This document shows, piece by piece, positions 46,187 to 57,071 of a DNA stretch of 64,000 bases; the stretch's first letter is position 1, and each line of letters opens with the position of its first letter. This DNA is from Mercurialis annua (taxonomy: Eukaryota > Streptophyta > Magnoliopsida > Malpighiales > Euphorbiaceae). Made by a program: the position numbers and the translations under genes. The notes beneath the pieces were generated by a model. It was not told the DNA's origin. It worked only from the letters and a program-made list of their open reading frames with translations, and ran no database searches. The stretch spans positions 68,475,665 through 68,539,664 of the forward strand of contig NC_065570.1 in the NCBI RefSeq assembly GCF_937616625.2, given 5' to 3'.

Positions 46187-46531
46187 ATTTACAAATCAAA
46201 ATAGTAATTTATAAATTACAAAAAAGATCTTAAAGTTAAAAAAAAGGTTAATAATGATACCGCCAAAAAAACCACAAGGGAATGCTGATTGAGGGATGAA
46301 TTCAAAATTCTCCAACAATTTACCAACACAGATTATATATCTTGTACATTTATAAAGCATCATTTACAACGAATTTGTGAGTACATCATTTAGCTACGTG
46401 TAGCCTGAGTTAATCAACCTCAAAGAATGAATGAATCCTAATGAAAAAATGTAATCTAATGATCTAATTAAGTTTAATGATACACAAAAAGAATTACACG
46501 TATAAGAATTATGTAATGCTAGTGCCAAAAA

Positions 46532-49500
46532 CTATAAACTTGTTAAAGATAAATTATGTTTCGTTGTGTTATCGGCTTCATGCTTCGTTTCGGGTCGCTT
46601 ACACATGCAGTCGGGCATTGGAAATGTGTAAAGTGATGCACTAGGCTTTCGCAGTTCCGACCCCTTGAGATCGCTGTGACGGAGCATATCTTGCATTTGA
46701 CGCTTGAAGACTTCCCATCTGCAAAACATATATATATATGGCAAAAATGATCGAAATTAAAACAACAAGTTTAAGTGTAACAACAATATTTTATACATAT
46801 AGACTGAACAATTAACCCAATTAAATATATAAATATTAAAAATGATCATATTTTGAACTACGGGTGGGCATGAACCGGCTAACTGGTCATGTGTAACCGC
46901 TCCATAGTTTACACTATAAACTGATGTACAGTGTTATGGTTTTTAACGGTGTTTTAGAAACCGAACTGGTGGCCACCAGTTCAGCCGCTGGTTGAACCGG
47001 TTGACTAAAATAAAAAAATTGGATCTGGTACATGATCCAACCCCCGGTTCAATCGGTTCAACTGCTGGTTCAGTGAGAGGTTCAACCGACAGTTCAGACC
47101 CTTCGTCCGGTTCAATCCGGTTCAACTCAGTTTTGCCACTGGTTATTAATATTATAAACCTAAGCCTAAAATTTAGAAATGGTTAACCACCCAAGAATTT
47201 GATATTTAAGCATTTTATGCAATACGTAAAAGTTAAAAGAAGAACAATTTAAAGTGTTTTACATCAATGTTTTATACATAAAATAGGGCTAATAATCACC
47301 GACGGTCCTCGACTTTTACCCCAAGCTTCCCAAAACCCCCTATACTTTCAAAAGCTTCCCTAAACCCCCCAACCTTTGTGGCGGCGCCATTCACGGCCCT
47401 TATAGACGAAAATACCCCTCAGCGCCGTCATTTTTTGGCGGCTGTCATTTAAAAAAAAAAAAAAAATTTGGCGGCGCCATGTCAGCTGACACGTCATCAA
47501 AATACACTAAAAATTTGAAAAACCCAAAATACCCCCAAATTAATATTTGAAAAAAAAAATCTACCCTAACCAAAATCATCAACCCAACACCCAACCCACC
47601 CGACCCATCCCACTCGGCCCAACCCATCCGACCTCTCCGGTTGTCTTCTCAGGTGAGAAGACGACCGGAGCCGGTCGTCTTCTCAGGTGAGAAGACGACC
47701 CAGCTGGGTCGCCTTCTCACCTGAGAAGACGACCTGGGTCGTCTTCTCGTCTTCTCAGACGAGCTGAACCAACCGGTGGTCTTCTCAGCTCGTCTGAGAA
47801 GACGCTTGAAGGAACGACTGTTCCTTCAAGATCTGTTCTTGAAGGAACAGATCGTTCCTTCAAGCTGTTCTTGAAGGAACAGATCGTTCCTTCAAGAACG
47901 GATCTTGAAGGAACAGATCGTTCCTTCAAGAACGGATCTTGAAGGAACAGATCGTTCCTTCAAGATCTGTTCTTGAAGGAACGATCTGTTCCTTCAAGCT
48001 GTTCTTGAAGGAACGATCTGTTCCTTCAAGAACAGATGCCCGGAGGGCGGCGGCCGACGGTGGTGGACTATGGCGGCGGGCTACGGTGATTGAAAAATTG
48101 ACCGGGTGGGTTAGGTTCGATTGGTGTGGTTCGATTTGATTGAGTGTTTAAGGGTATTTTGGGTGTTTTAATTTTTTTTTAGATATTTAATGACGTGTCA
48201 GTGGACACCTGGCGCCGTTTTTTTTTTTTTTTTTTTTTAAATGACAGCCGCCAAAAAATGACGGCACTGAGGGGTATTTTCGTCTATAAGGGCCGTGAAT
48301 GGCGCCGCCACAAAGGTTGGGGGGTTTAGGGAAGCTTTTGAAAGTATAGGGGGTTTTGGGAAGCTTGGGGTAAAAGTCGAGGACCGTCGGTGATTATTAG
48401 CCATAAAATAGAGAACAAGTAAAACAACTAATATATAAAAATTAAAGGATTAATGCATCTATATTCAAGAACAACAATTAAAACATAAACATTCAAAGTT
48501 TTTAACAATCAATATAATGAACAATCATAAATCCAAATACTACACAAACAAGTATTTGATTTTCGCAAACTTCATAAATCAAAAGAAGATTGAGAACTCT
48601 CAATAGCATCATGCAAGTATTTGTCCAATTTAGATTTGAGATCTGAACATTCTTCCCACATTTTTTTCTTCTTAAACACACACATATTTGTAATATGTAT
48701 ACATTATATGTATATATGTAATTAATGAAAAAATTAATATTGTATATATAAACGGTTAACCACAATTTTTTAACATATCAATTCTAAACCAAATCCGAAA
48801 ATCATAAATTTTAAAACTACAATACACTCTGTTGATATTACTTTTAAGTTTAGACATGCATTATTTTAAATAGGAATTTCATATATCTTTACTATACATC
48901 AGAATACACAAGCTTGTATGTTATGTGATGGTTTTGCCATGTCAGTTGCTAAAGGCTAGCCATAAGCACTTAGAAACTACTGGAATGAAATGGCAAGAGG
49001 AGATTTAAACTACAAATGCAATCGAAAATACCTATGGAAAAAATAAATCCACATAGAAAAACATGCATTTTTTTTCTTTTTGGCAAAGTAGTGGATATAC
49101 TTCAGTTCAGTTCAAACATAACCCTGAAGGGGTAGACAAAACTGAATCAAATTATACCTGATACTGGGTTTATCAAATAAAACAGCCAATTTCTTCTTGT
49201 CGGGTTTGATTGTTTTTGCATGTCCTCCAAACAAATATCGCCGATGACCCATCAAGAAGTGAGGAAAATTGCCACCTTGAGTTGTGACAAAGACTTCACT
49301 GTGCAGGCAAACTGTATAGTCAAGCGCAGCCAACCTAGATGAGTGGCCCTACATCATATACTCAGATGTTACAAAGATAGTGTCTTTTCGCAGCTACTTG
49401 TTAAATGTGTACAAAAGTGCATATTTAAGCAAATTGATACCTTAAATGGCGCAAGTTCTTCTGCAGTAGCTAGTGAATCTTTTGTTTCTAAACGTGGAAA

Positions 49501-52500
49501 CATCTGTTTAAGTGGAGCCATAAACTTCTCTGCTTTGTAAATATTACCGGCTGCAACATACACTGAAGTGGTATTATCAAATCCCATGCCCCTAAGCATC
49601 ATGCCCACCTGCAGAACCAACCGTAAAGATTCATATTACTCCCTCCGTCCCATAAAGATAGAAAAAGTAGGCACTTTTTTTGTCCCATAAAGATAGAAAA
49701 ATTAGCCATATTTATTGTTAATTTAAAATAAAATTATCAAACTACCCTCATAGTTTTATTGTAGAAGCATTAAATGTAGTTCCACCATAATGATTCACTC
49801 TTAAAAATTTCAAAGGGTATCTTGGGGATATTTTAATAAATTAACCATAATTAATGAGTTTCTTAATTCTTGTGAAAACACTACTTTTTCTATGTTTATG
49901 GAATGGAGGGAGTATATCGGATGGAAAGTTTCAGTATTTCCTGTTGTTCTTTAAAATGATGTTTTTCACCCAAGTAGAAAAAAAACGTAGTCAAAAGTCC
50001 AACCTTGTGTTTTCACACAAAGATAGAGGAGTTTGTGAGCCAAAATACAAGATCACCCAGTCAAAGCAAGAAGCTCTATCTAAAAGTACTCATGACTGAG
50101 AACTTTCATGACGGGAAATACGGTGGATATAGAATATTGTAGTTGAATATACATGAAAAGCACCAAGTATGTGGGAACTTTCACAAGCAGAAACAGAGAA
50201 AGGACTCTTGAAAAAAAGGTTAAGTCAATGGCTTCCTTTGTTACATCAATGACAATAATTTTTCATTGCACAAGTACTTATCATTTAATCACGGTGCATA
50301 TGCATGCATGTTGGTTTTTGTTGATAGTGAGCTCTTATAATATCTACTAGGATTTGGCCGTGGGGTGCTTTAAACTTCCTATAGCATCACGCAAATTTTT
50401 ATAACATATAACTGAGAGCATAGCATTAGCATTACCAAATTGTTTCAAAATTCAGATTTGATTTTCTAAAGTGAACAGTTGGACTACCTCAAGTGGAGTT
50501 AAAGGGCATTTTCCATCCACACGGTTTGCTCCAGGCCTTATAACTCGACCTCTTTTCCTAAATTTTCCTCTCCAGCTTTTTTCTCTAGCAATATCCATTT
50601 CCCGTCTCTCTTCCTCCCCGCCATCATACTCGCAACATGAAAATGCAACCATATCCTGCCATAAAAGATATTGACACTTAGAAACAAAGTAACAAATTTA
50701 AAAATGAGACTTCCTTCAAAGCGAAGAAATAAGAAAAGCACCATTTCGAATCGGAGATGCACTGAAACATATTTCCCCCCACTTTCTGAGCTATTTTTGA
50801 TCATCCTATCCACCATTTTCTCTGCAAGTGTCCTTATGGGTTCTGCAAACCTCAATGCTTCGAAATTGGCTAAGCATCTAATCCCCTGGACATCCGAAGG
50901 AACTGCATGAGCCAGTCTGTTGGAGAAAGGAGCAATGCGCACTGCCCTGCACAATGAGAAACTATTAATAACATATGTGCTGCTGAAGAAAGAATTCCAT
51001 GATTTTCGCATGTAAATGAAATAAAAAAGCATTTACTGCAAATACATGAAGTGACCTGAACAACTTCCATTATACAATTAGAACATGCCATTTTGGTGCA
51101 TGTAAACAAACCTACTTCTCACCCCCACTCAACCGTAAACCAAAAATTACACAGCTTGCATTTATAATTTTGTTCTTGTGCAAATATGTAAACATTATTA
51201 GCTATTTAGCAACATCACATGTATGGTCCAACTACTTGTATCACATTGTGAGACGCCAAACTTTGCTGTATATCTGAGGGTTTTCCTAAATAGTTTTAGG
51301 TTCCATTCAAGAAAAGTAACTTTTCTTTTCATTACTGTAAAGAAAATTTTGGAGCCAACAAAAGTACTAACTGCAAATGGAAGCTATGAGAATTGATTAC
51401 AAGAATGTATCAGCACAAATCAATAAAGAGCCAAAATTACACATGATATGGAGAGAACCAAAAGATACATTAAAACTTAAGATTTTATTTACGAGAGGAA
51501 ATACAATAGATAAGTATGAAATTCTGTATTAATTTATGAGGTGGTCCCTAAGATCAATTCATACTTTTTGGTTAGATGTTCAAGCAATGCCAAGTCAATG
51601 CCAAGTCAATGCCTACATCTTTGGCACCAGCATAAAGGTTATTATGAATATGATACTCCACATGGTTTGAACTTAGTCATTTAAAACGTGGATGACAATT
51701 CAGAAATATGCTACAAGAAAGGATCCAAGAAATGAAAATGCCTTACAAAGAAAGTAAGGCGCAAAAGTAACTGCATTTCATGCAGAAACTCCTTGGGAAG
51801 TCAGTTACTGGAGATAAAAGAGATAAGAAGTGACTGTGTAAAAGAGTGATCTACAGGCATCTCTAATAAAATAAAGTAAAATGCATGTCAATAAAATTAA
51901 AAAAGCTCTGTCATCAATTTTCGTATTTCTATTGAAAATGGACCCGGTCATGCTAAAAATAGAAGAATATAGAAGTGCATACCGCATACGAATCAGCTTA
52001 GGAAACACCTTCTGAAGATAGTAGGCTGGGCTGGACCAAGCTTTGACTCTCAAATTCACAATGCTGCTTATGTTATTGTCAAATTGCTCAAGTATGTCTT
52101 TTGGGAGTTCTCGAATGACCTCCACGTCATTCTTAAGAGAATCTATAAAGAAATCTTCATCGAATATTTCTCCGAATTTGCTATGATGAGAAGATATAAG
52201 ATAAGAAGTAATGATTTGTAACATCTAGCGCCAATACACCAAAATAAGTCTCATATAACTGATAAGGAAGATTAAAAGACATGAACTCAGCTTCAAAAGA
52301 TGGAATCCTTTATCAATACAAAAAGTTATAGAATCACAAAGGTCTTGTTATGATATTTGCATCATACATCATCTTCTAATCTAAAAATTGGACTTCCTTT
52401 TCACTTATTTTGTTTAAGTTTCAGAGATTATTGAACATATCATTATCAAAACACACATGCACGAGCATGCACGCAAAGTTCGCCTGGGTAAAAAGCTGAA

Positions 52501-55081
52501 ATCGCTAAATTGCAAGCTATAGCATGGTAAAACCTATTATGTTGGGAAAAAAGTTGTGTTCTTTCCACCCTACTAGCCAACCATTATCCAATACAAATTG
52601 CCATCAGCAGTCGATAAACAATAAGTAATACCAGCAACAACAGCATTAATTAGTTAGTTACCTTTTATCTTGCCAAACACTATTTAGATGGAAAATTGGG
52701 ATGACAAGCGTAGCGTTCAATAGTCCTGCTACAGCAACTGCATCACATATCTGTAACTCATAAAATGAGAACAAATTTATGCTAATATGCGCTTTATAAA
52801 ATGAACATTGATACTTCAAATATGCCTTCAGCAAGTAAAATTGCTTATATAACCCTTCCTAAAGTCTGCCAACATAGTTTTTCCTAAAGTCTGCTAACTT
52901 TTTAGAATTCATTACTAATTTTTAAAGTTTTTCACGGTATATCTTAGCATTGGTGTATGTAGATATTTGTTGCTAAAAACTATTCATTTTCTCATATGTT
53001 CCACAATGATGTCGTAGAAGCTGCATTTTCTTCAAAAGTTTGGAAAACAATGTGTAAAATGCATTGTATCACTTACAGCACATGAGTGCAGTCAGTTGAG
53101 CATATTATTATGCAGCCTCTCACTGGTCAAGAGCATATAATTATCTAGTTTTAAAAGATAAAACTTACCGATAAACGTTGTTGATTCAATCCACCATTTG
53201 CTTCGATTATTAGATAACCATTAGACTTGGGCAATTCTGAGAAACCAACAAGACATGAAGATAAATAAATAAATACTAGTAAGAAAGCTAATAATATTCA
53301 GTCCAAATATGAGGAACACATTGAAATTCTGTCCAAATATGAGGAACACATTGAAATTCTGTCCAAATATGAGGAACACAGCAAATGGTAAGGTACAAAT
53401 ATGCAACTATTCATATTAAACAGTTCAGAGCTTGGACAGCAAGGGAATCGAAGTACTCCATGCTACAAGCAAAATGGAGAATAGATGAGAAGGGAATAAT
53501 CAGGTTGGTGAACTCTTGTACTAGATAAAGAAGGCAACATATCAGGATGGTGAACACTTGAACTAGACAAATCATGGTGGACAGTCACATTGTATATTTT
53601 ATTTTTTCTACCAACTACCAAAACAGATTTAGTAGTTACTGACCAATTTGAAATTCGTTTTATTTTATCTACCACTTCTGGAAGTAGATCATTCTTAGAT
53701 TAAGCACGTCTGTTATCAAAAATATCAAACCTGCTTGAGAAGTACTATCATTCCCACAAGGCTTCCAACCTTCATGCACCTTTAGATCCCATGCTTTCAT
53801 CAACTGCATGAATCGGTTGTTATCGGTTGTACATGGTGCAATGAATTATGTTGAAAAAATAAAATATACAAAGTAAATATTAAGCTAAATAAACAATGTG
53901 CATTGCATAGAAAATGAACTAATCTAGATGTCATGACAAACAAGAAACAACAGATTAGATACTGTTTCATGACTGGATAGCTTGTCCTCAAACACAACGG
54001 CCATATCAATCTTGCTCGAGAGTGATTAGTATCACAATAAAGAGTATTTAGGAATTTAGTGTTTTATCCTACTCCCTAAGCTGATAAAAATCCATTCTTT
54101 TTTATTCTTTCAGAGTCCTTTTTACCATCTCCCTTTGCTGACCTTACTTCTTTGCCTCACCTCTCTCCTCAGCTTCTTCTATTTACACCGAAAGAAACAA
54201 GATAGATGGTGGGATGCTTTTAACAGAAGAATAGGTTGACAGAAGCATTATAAACCTCTAAACAATAAGCTAATTAGCTAATAGTCATAACTATTCTAAG
54301 AATTATCGAGCAGGATTACCCCAAAGCGCTTCTTCTAGACAATTGGACACTCTGATCAAAGAATGGTTAGCCATTGCATACTCTGAATAGCCATTTGCAT
54401 CAAAAATTCAGATGCATATAGCAAACTTCTAGAAATAGCTTCAAGTAGCCTAAAAAAAACTATAAGCATGTACACATGCAATCCAAATTCAAGTAATGAG
54501 ACCAAATTGGGAAGCTAAAAGGATACAAAAATGTTAAAAAAATCAGTCGAGCTATGTAAAACAGTATCCTAACCTCCCAAATTGTGTAAAGCAAGTGCAT
54601 TAAGAATCCACTTAACATACAAAAAAAGCAAGAAAAACAGTACCACATTGTAGCTCCCATTGCTCTCAGCCTCCATATATGGCCACAGCTTATTAAAAAC
54701 CTGAGGACTCCTGTACACAGAGCCAACAGGAGGACGTTTCCTTACAACAACACCAACGCCACCATTCTTCAAATTTAAATCAACATCAAAATTCAAAGAT
54801 CCCATATACAATAACATCCCAGAAATATACAGCACTGGAGCAAACAAAAGCACCCCTTTTCTTTTAAACACAATTGTCACTATTATAAACATTACTTTCT
54901 CTACTATATTCTGTTTTGACCTCCCACCACCACCACCACCACCAAACCCGCCGCCGCCACCATTTAAGCCGTTCTTACCCCTGCCGTGGCGGAGACGGGG
55001 AGAAGAAGGAGGAGAAGGAGTTGTTGTTCCGGCAGTTACAGTTACAGATCGGCCATTGCCAAGGCGGCTGTAACCGTGCAT
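46532..55081 (-). CDS. plant O-fucosyltransferase-family protein, ten exons
   Basis: A 594-residue type II membrane protein, expected in the Golgi, of the plant O-fucosyltransferase-like family. Proteins of this family act in cell-wall polysaccharide or protein glycosylation; the substrate is not inferable here. Exons on the minus strand: 55081-54644, 53803-53731, 53236-53169, 52750-52662, 52180-51983, 50946-50742, 50655-50488, 49608-49441, 49348-49158, 46718-46532 (1,785 nt, one frame, all GT-AG). A basic, Gly-rich cytosolic tail precedes one hydrophobic anchor (about residues 76-94). Conserved motifs follow: NGGLNQQR (184-191), HLRFEMDMVAF (352-362), [17 protein letters not shown], and [17 protein letters not shown] near the C-terminal third. 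Intron 9 (49157-46719) is large because of transposon insertions. The ESMERALDA/FRIABLE-like group is my best guess. No disruption was seen. Confidence 0.92.
46870..47115. repeat. GGTTGAACCGG-rich repeat block in intron 9
   Basis: A cluster of AACCGGTT, GGTTCAAC and CGGTTCAA words, starting near GTTTTAGAAACCGAACTGG. It is shared in style with blocks at about 16060-16215 and 20101-20265. Open frames on both strands here are repeat artefacts. Confidence 0.5.
47287..48402. mobile_element. Mutator-like element with palindromic core, intron 9
   Basis: A 1,116-bp element flanked by the exact 9-bp repeat ATAAAATAG (47278-47286 and 48403-48411). The terminal inverted repeats are nearly perfect for about 230 bp, opening GGCTAATAATCACCGACGG and continuing through GGCGGCGCCATTCACGG and AAATGACAGCCGCC. 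The core is an array of nested palindromes (47640-48035) followed by a GC-rich stretch (48036-48080). No transposase is present. It lies inside intron 9 of the O-fucosyltransferase-family gene, whose exons remain intact on both sides, so it is presumably spliced out. Confidence 0.92.
47640..48035. repeat. nested palindromic array
   Basis: Two successive motif sets. The first (47640-47812) alternates GGTGAGAAGACGACC with its reverse complement. The second (47812-48035) alternates CTTGAAGGAACAGATC with GATCTGTTCCTTCAAG in at least eight head-to-head units. Every unit can fold back on its neighbours. Open frames here merely read the repeat and are not genes. Confidence 0.9.
49639..49912. mobile_element. 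Stowaway MITE in O-fucosyltransferase-gene intron 7
   Basis: The ends CTCCCTCCGTCCCATAAAGATAG and inverted CTATGTTTATGGAATGGAGGGAG are flanked by TA (49637-49638 and 49913-49914). It is 274 bp, non-coding, and starts about 30 bp inside the 3' end of intron 7 (50487-49609), close to the acceptor of exon 8. Confidence 0.88.
53301..53380. repeat. 30-bp minisatellite, 2.7 copies
   Basis: GTCCAAATATGAGGAACACA followed by TTGAAATTCT is repeated without change at 53301-53330 and 53331-53360, and partly at 53361-53380. It lies in intron 2 of the O-fucosyltransferase-family gene, about 65 bp from exon 3. The perfect copies suggest recent expansion. Confidence 0.9.
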
Positions 55082-55411
55082 TGGATTTAAAGATGTGAAA
55101 TTTAGTAAAAGAGAAGAAAAAGTTAAAGAAAGATGAGATGGGTAATTAGAGAAATGAAAAAGAGAATGAATTAAGAGATGGGTATGAGTGAATTGTGATA
55201 AATTAGTAAGAAAGAAGAGACTCAGTGAGGTAAGATTAACATAAACACAAACATAAAGAAGTGAGAGTTAGAGAGTTAAAGAGAAAGAGAGTGTTAAATG
55301 GGGGTTACAGTTGCAGCAGAAGCAGAGAAAATTAAAGGCGTCACGTGTCGGTGTGTTTGTTTTGGTCACTGAAAGTGTAATAGAATTGGTTGCTGTTGCT
55401 GTTGCTGCCAC
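55082..55411. other. promoter/leader between fucosyltransferase gene and LINE
   Basis: 330 bp upstream of the ATG at 55081. It is purine-rich on the plus strand near the start codon (a pyrimidine-rich leader for the minus-strand gene). It contains CACGTG-like GTCACGTGTCGG at about 55339-55350 and a GTTGCT triplet repeat at about 55389-55409. The exact LINE 5' border is somewhere at its right edge. Confidence 0.5.
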
Positions 55412-55489
55412 TAATGCATGACAGAGGAGAGTGGAGTGCAGCTGATGAGCAAATTAATGCATGACAGAGGAGAGTGGAGTGCAGCTGAT
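55412..55489 (+). repeat. 43-bp tandem duplication at the LINE ORF1 start
   Basis: A 35-bp stretch starting TAATGCATGACAGAGGAGAG occurs at 55412-55446 and again at 55455-55489, a period of 43 bp. As 43 is not a multiple of three, the two copies are read in different frames by ORF1. Confidence 0.9.
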
Positions 55490-57031
55490 CGGTCGACGAA
55501 GAAAGCAAAATTCAGGAATGTTGAACAACCTGACAGTCCTGTTGGGATTATGTCTTTCAGAGACAAAGTTTTGCAAGCGGATAAAGCACGCGAGGATTAT
55601 GTAGCTGGGAATTTAGAAGAATTCGAACTATATGATGATGATGTGAGTATTGTGAAAGATGGAATCCTGCCTGCTATTGATTTCTCTCCTAGAGTTCGTG
55701 ATGAACTGGCTAAGCCATGGCGTACTACAGTTGTTGTCAAACTCTTGGGTCGTCCTATTGGATATAAAAACCTGTGTAACAGGCTTGATGTTTTGTGGAA
55801 TTTTACACAGGGTTTTGATATTATAGATCTTGAGAATGATTTCTTTCTAGTCAAATTCCGTAGTGGTGGTGATGTGGAAGCAGTGATCACCGGAGGTCCC
55901 TGGGTTATACTGGGACATTACCTATCTGTTCAATCGTGGAAACCTAGCTTTGATTGTTTTGATGCGAATATTCAATCCATTGTTGCCTGGATTAGACTCC
56001 CTGGTATGTCCATTCAGTACTATAACAAGAAAGTTCTTCGTTTCATTGGGCAAATGGTAGGGAAGGTCATAAGGATTGATTACTGCACTGAATCTGCGGA
56101 ACGGGGAAAGTTTGCACGCATTGCTGTTGAGATTGACCTAATGAAACCTTTGGTTTCCCATTTCAGCCTGGATGGTAGGGTTCAAAGTGTTGAATATGAG
56201 TGTCTCCCTAGAATTTGCTTCTCATGTGGTAAATTTGGCCATACTAAAGAGCATTGCCCAGAAACTATTACTCCGGTGGCAGCTAAAGAGATCATCAGTG
56301 AGAAGACGGATGTTCCCATACCTGATCGGGATCCGGTCTCGTCTGACCCGGTGGCTAACCCGAAGTACGGCCCGTGGATGATAGTGGGTCGAAGAGGGAA
56401 GCCAAGATTTGATAGCAACAAATCTAATCACAACAATCCTGGCAAATCAGTTAGCGAGAAAGAATCTAGTGGATCTAGATTTCAAAGTTTGGAAAATGAA
56501 GTGATTGAGGTGATTGAGCAACTGCCAAATAAAGCTAATATTTCTGTTTTGAAAGATATTACCAATTTGAAGACTGTGGCGGGTCATGGAAATTCTTCAC
56601 CCAGGGTTCCTATCAAATCCCATGCAGCTAATGTCAATATTAACCCTAATGGATCAGTGATGGCTAGCTCCAAACAGGCCCAAGTCCCAAAGCCCACCAT
56701 GCCAGCTAGGTCTGAAAATACAAGATTCATAATTAATAAGGCCCCCACTAACTTGGACCCTAAACATCATTCTGTTGTCTCTGTTACTTTTAATCATCCC
56801 TCAAGCTCCTCCAACCATAATCCTCAAACTGAAACAGTGGAGTTAGAAGGAATGGACATGGAATCAGAGTACTTGGAACCTGCGCCACCAGATATAGCAG
56901 ACCTGAATGGGAATATTAAGCCTAATATGAAACTTTGTGATTTAAATGGTAATAGCTCTATGGAGGCTTCGTTTGTGGATCTTTGTCCTAATGGAAATGA
57001 GGAGAACATGGAGGATGTTTCTCATGTTTAG
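55418..57031 (+). CDS. LINE ORF1 protein (DUF4283 plus CCHC zinc knuckle)
   Basis: A nucleic-acid-binding chaperone of the LINE ribonucleoprotein. The open frame is 537 codons. The N-terminal part carries a DUF4283 domain (about residues 85-235: WRTTVVVKLLGRPIG, then WVILGHYLSVQSWKP, then AWIRLPGM). It is followed by a CCHC zinc knuckle, C-x2-C-x4-H-x4-C at about 267-280 (CFSCGKFGHTKEHC), and a long low-complexity Ser/Asn/Pro tail. The ATG at 55418 lies in a tandem duplication. An in-frame ATG at 55445 or 55457 is an equally likely start, because recognisable sequence (ADRSTKKAKF) begins only after that. It ends 40 nt before the proposed ORF2 start. It appears intact. Confidence 0.92.
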   Translation: MTEESGVQLMSKLMHDRGEWSAADRSTKKAKFRNVEQPDSPVGIMSFRDKVLQADKAREDYVAGNLEEFELYDDDVSIVKDGILPAIDFSPRVRDELAKPWRTTVVVKLLGRPIGYKNLCNRLDVLWNFTQGFDIIDLENDFFLVKFRSGGDVEAVITGGPWVILGHYLSVQSWKPSFDCFDANIQSIVAWIRLPGMSIQYYNKKVLRFIGQMVGKVIRIDYCTESAERGKFARIAVEIDLMKPLVSHFSLDGRVQSVEYECLPRICFSCGKFGHTKEHCPETITPVAAKEIISEKTDVPIPDRDPVSSDPVANPKYGPWMIVGRRGKPRFDSNKSNHNNPGKSVSEKESSGSRFQSLENEVIEVIEQLPNKANISVLKDITNLKTVAGHGNSSPRVPIKSHAANVNINPNGSVMASSKQAQVPKPTMPARSENTRFIINKAPTNLDPKHHSVVSVTFNHPSSSSNHNPQTETVELEGMDMESEYLEPAPPDIADLNGNIKPNMKLCDLNGNSSMEASFVDLCPNGNEENMEDVSHV

Positions 57032-57071
57032 TTTTGCTGAGTGGTTATGGTGTCTTTCTACCATCATTATT

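Noticed and set aside
47640..48035. CRISPR-like regularly repeated units
   Set aside because: The units are head-to-head palindromes without unique spacers, lie inside a bounded transposon in plant DNA, and have no cas genes nearby.
47717..48139. Open frames reading repeats such as [18 protein letters not shown]
   Set aside because: These are the palindromic array translated. The same peptide appears on both strands, so there is no evidence of a gene.
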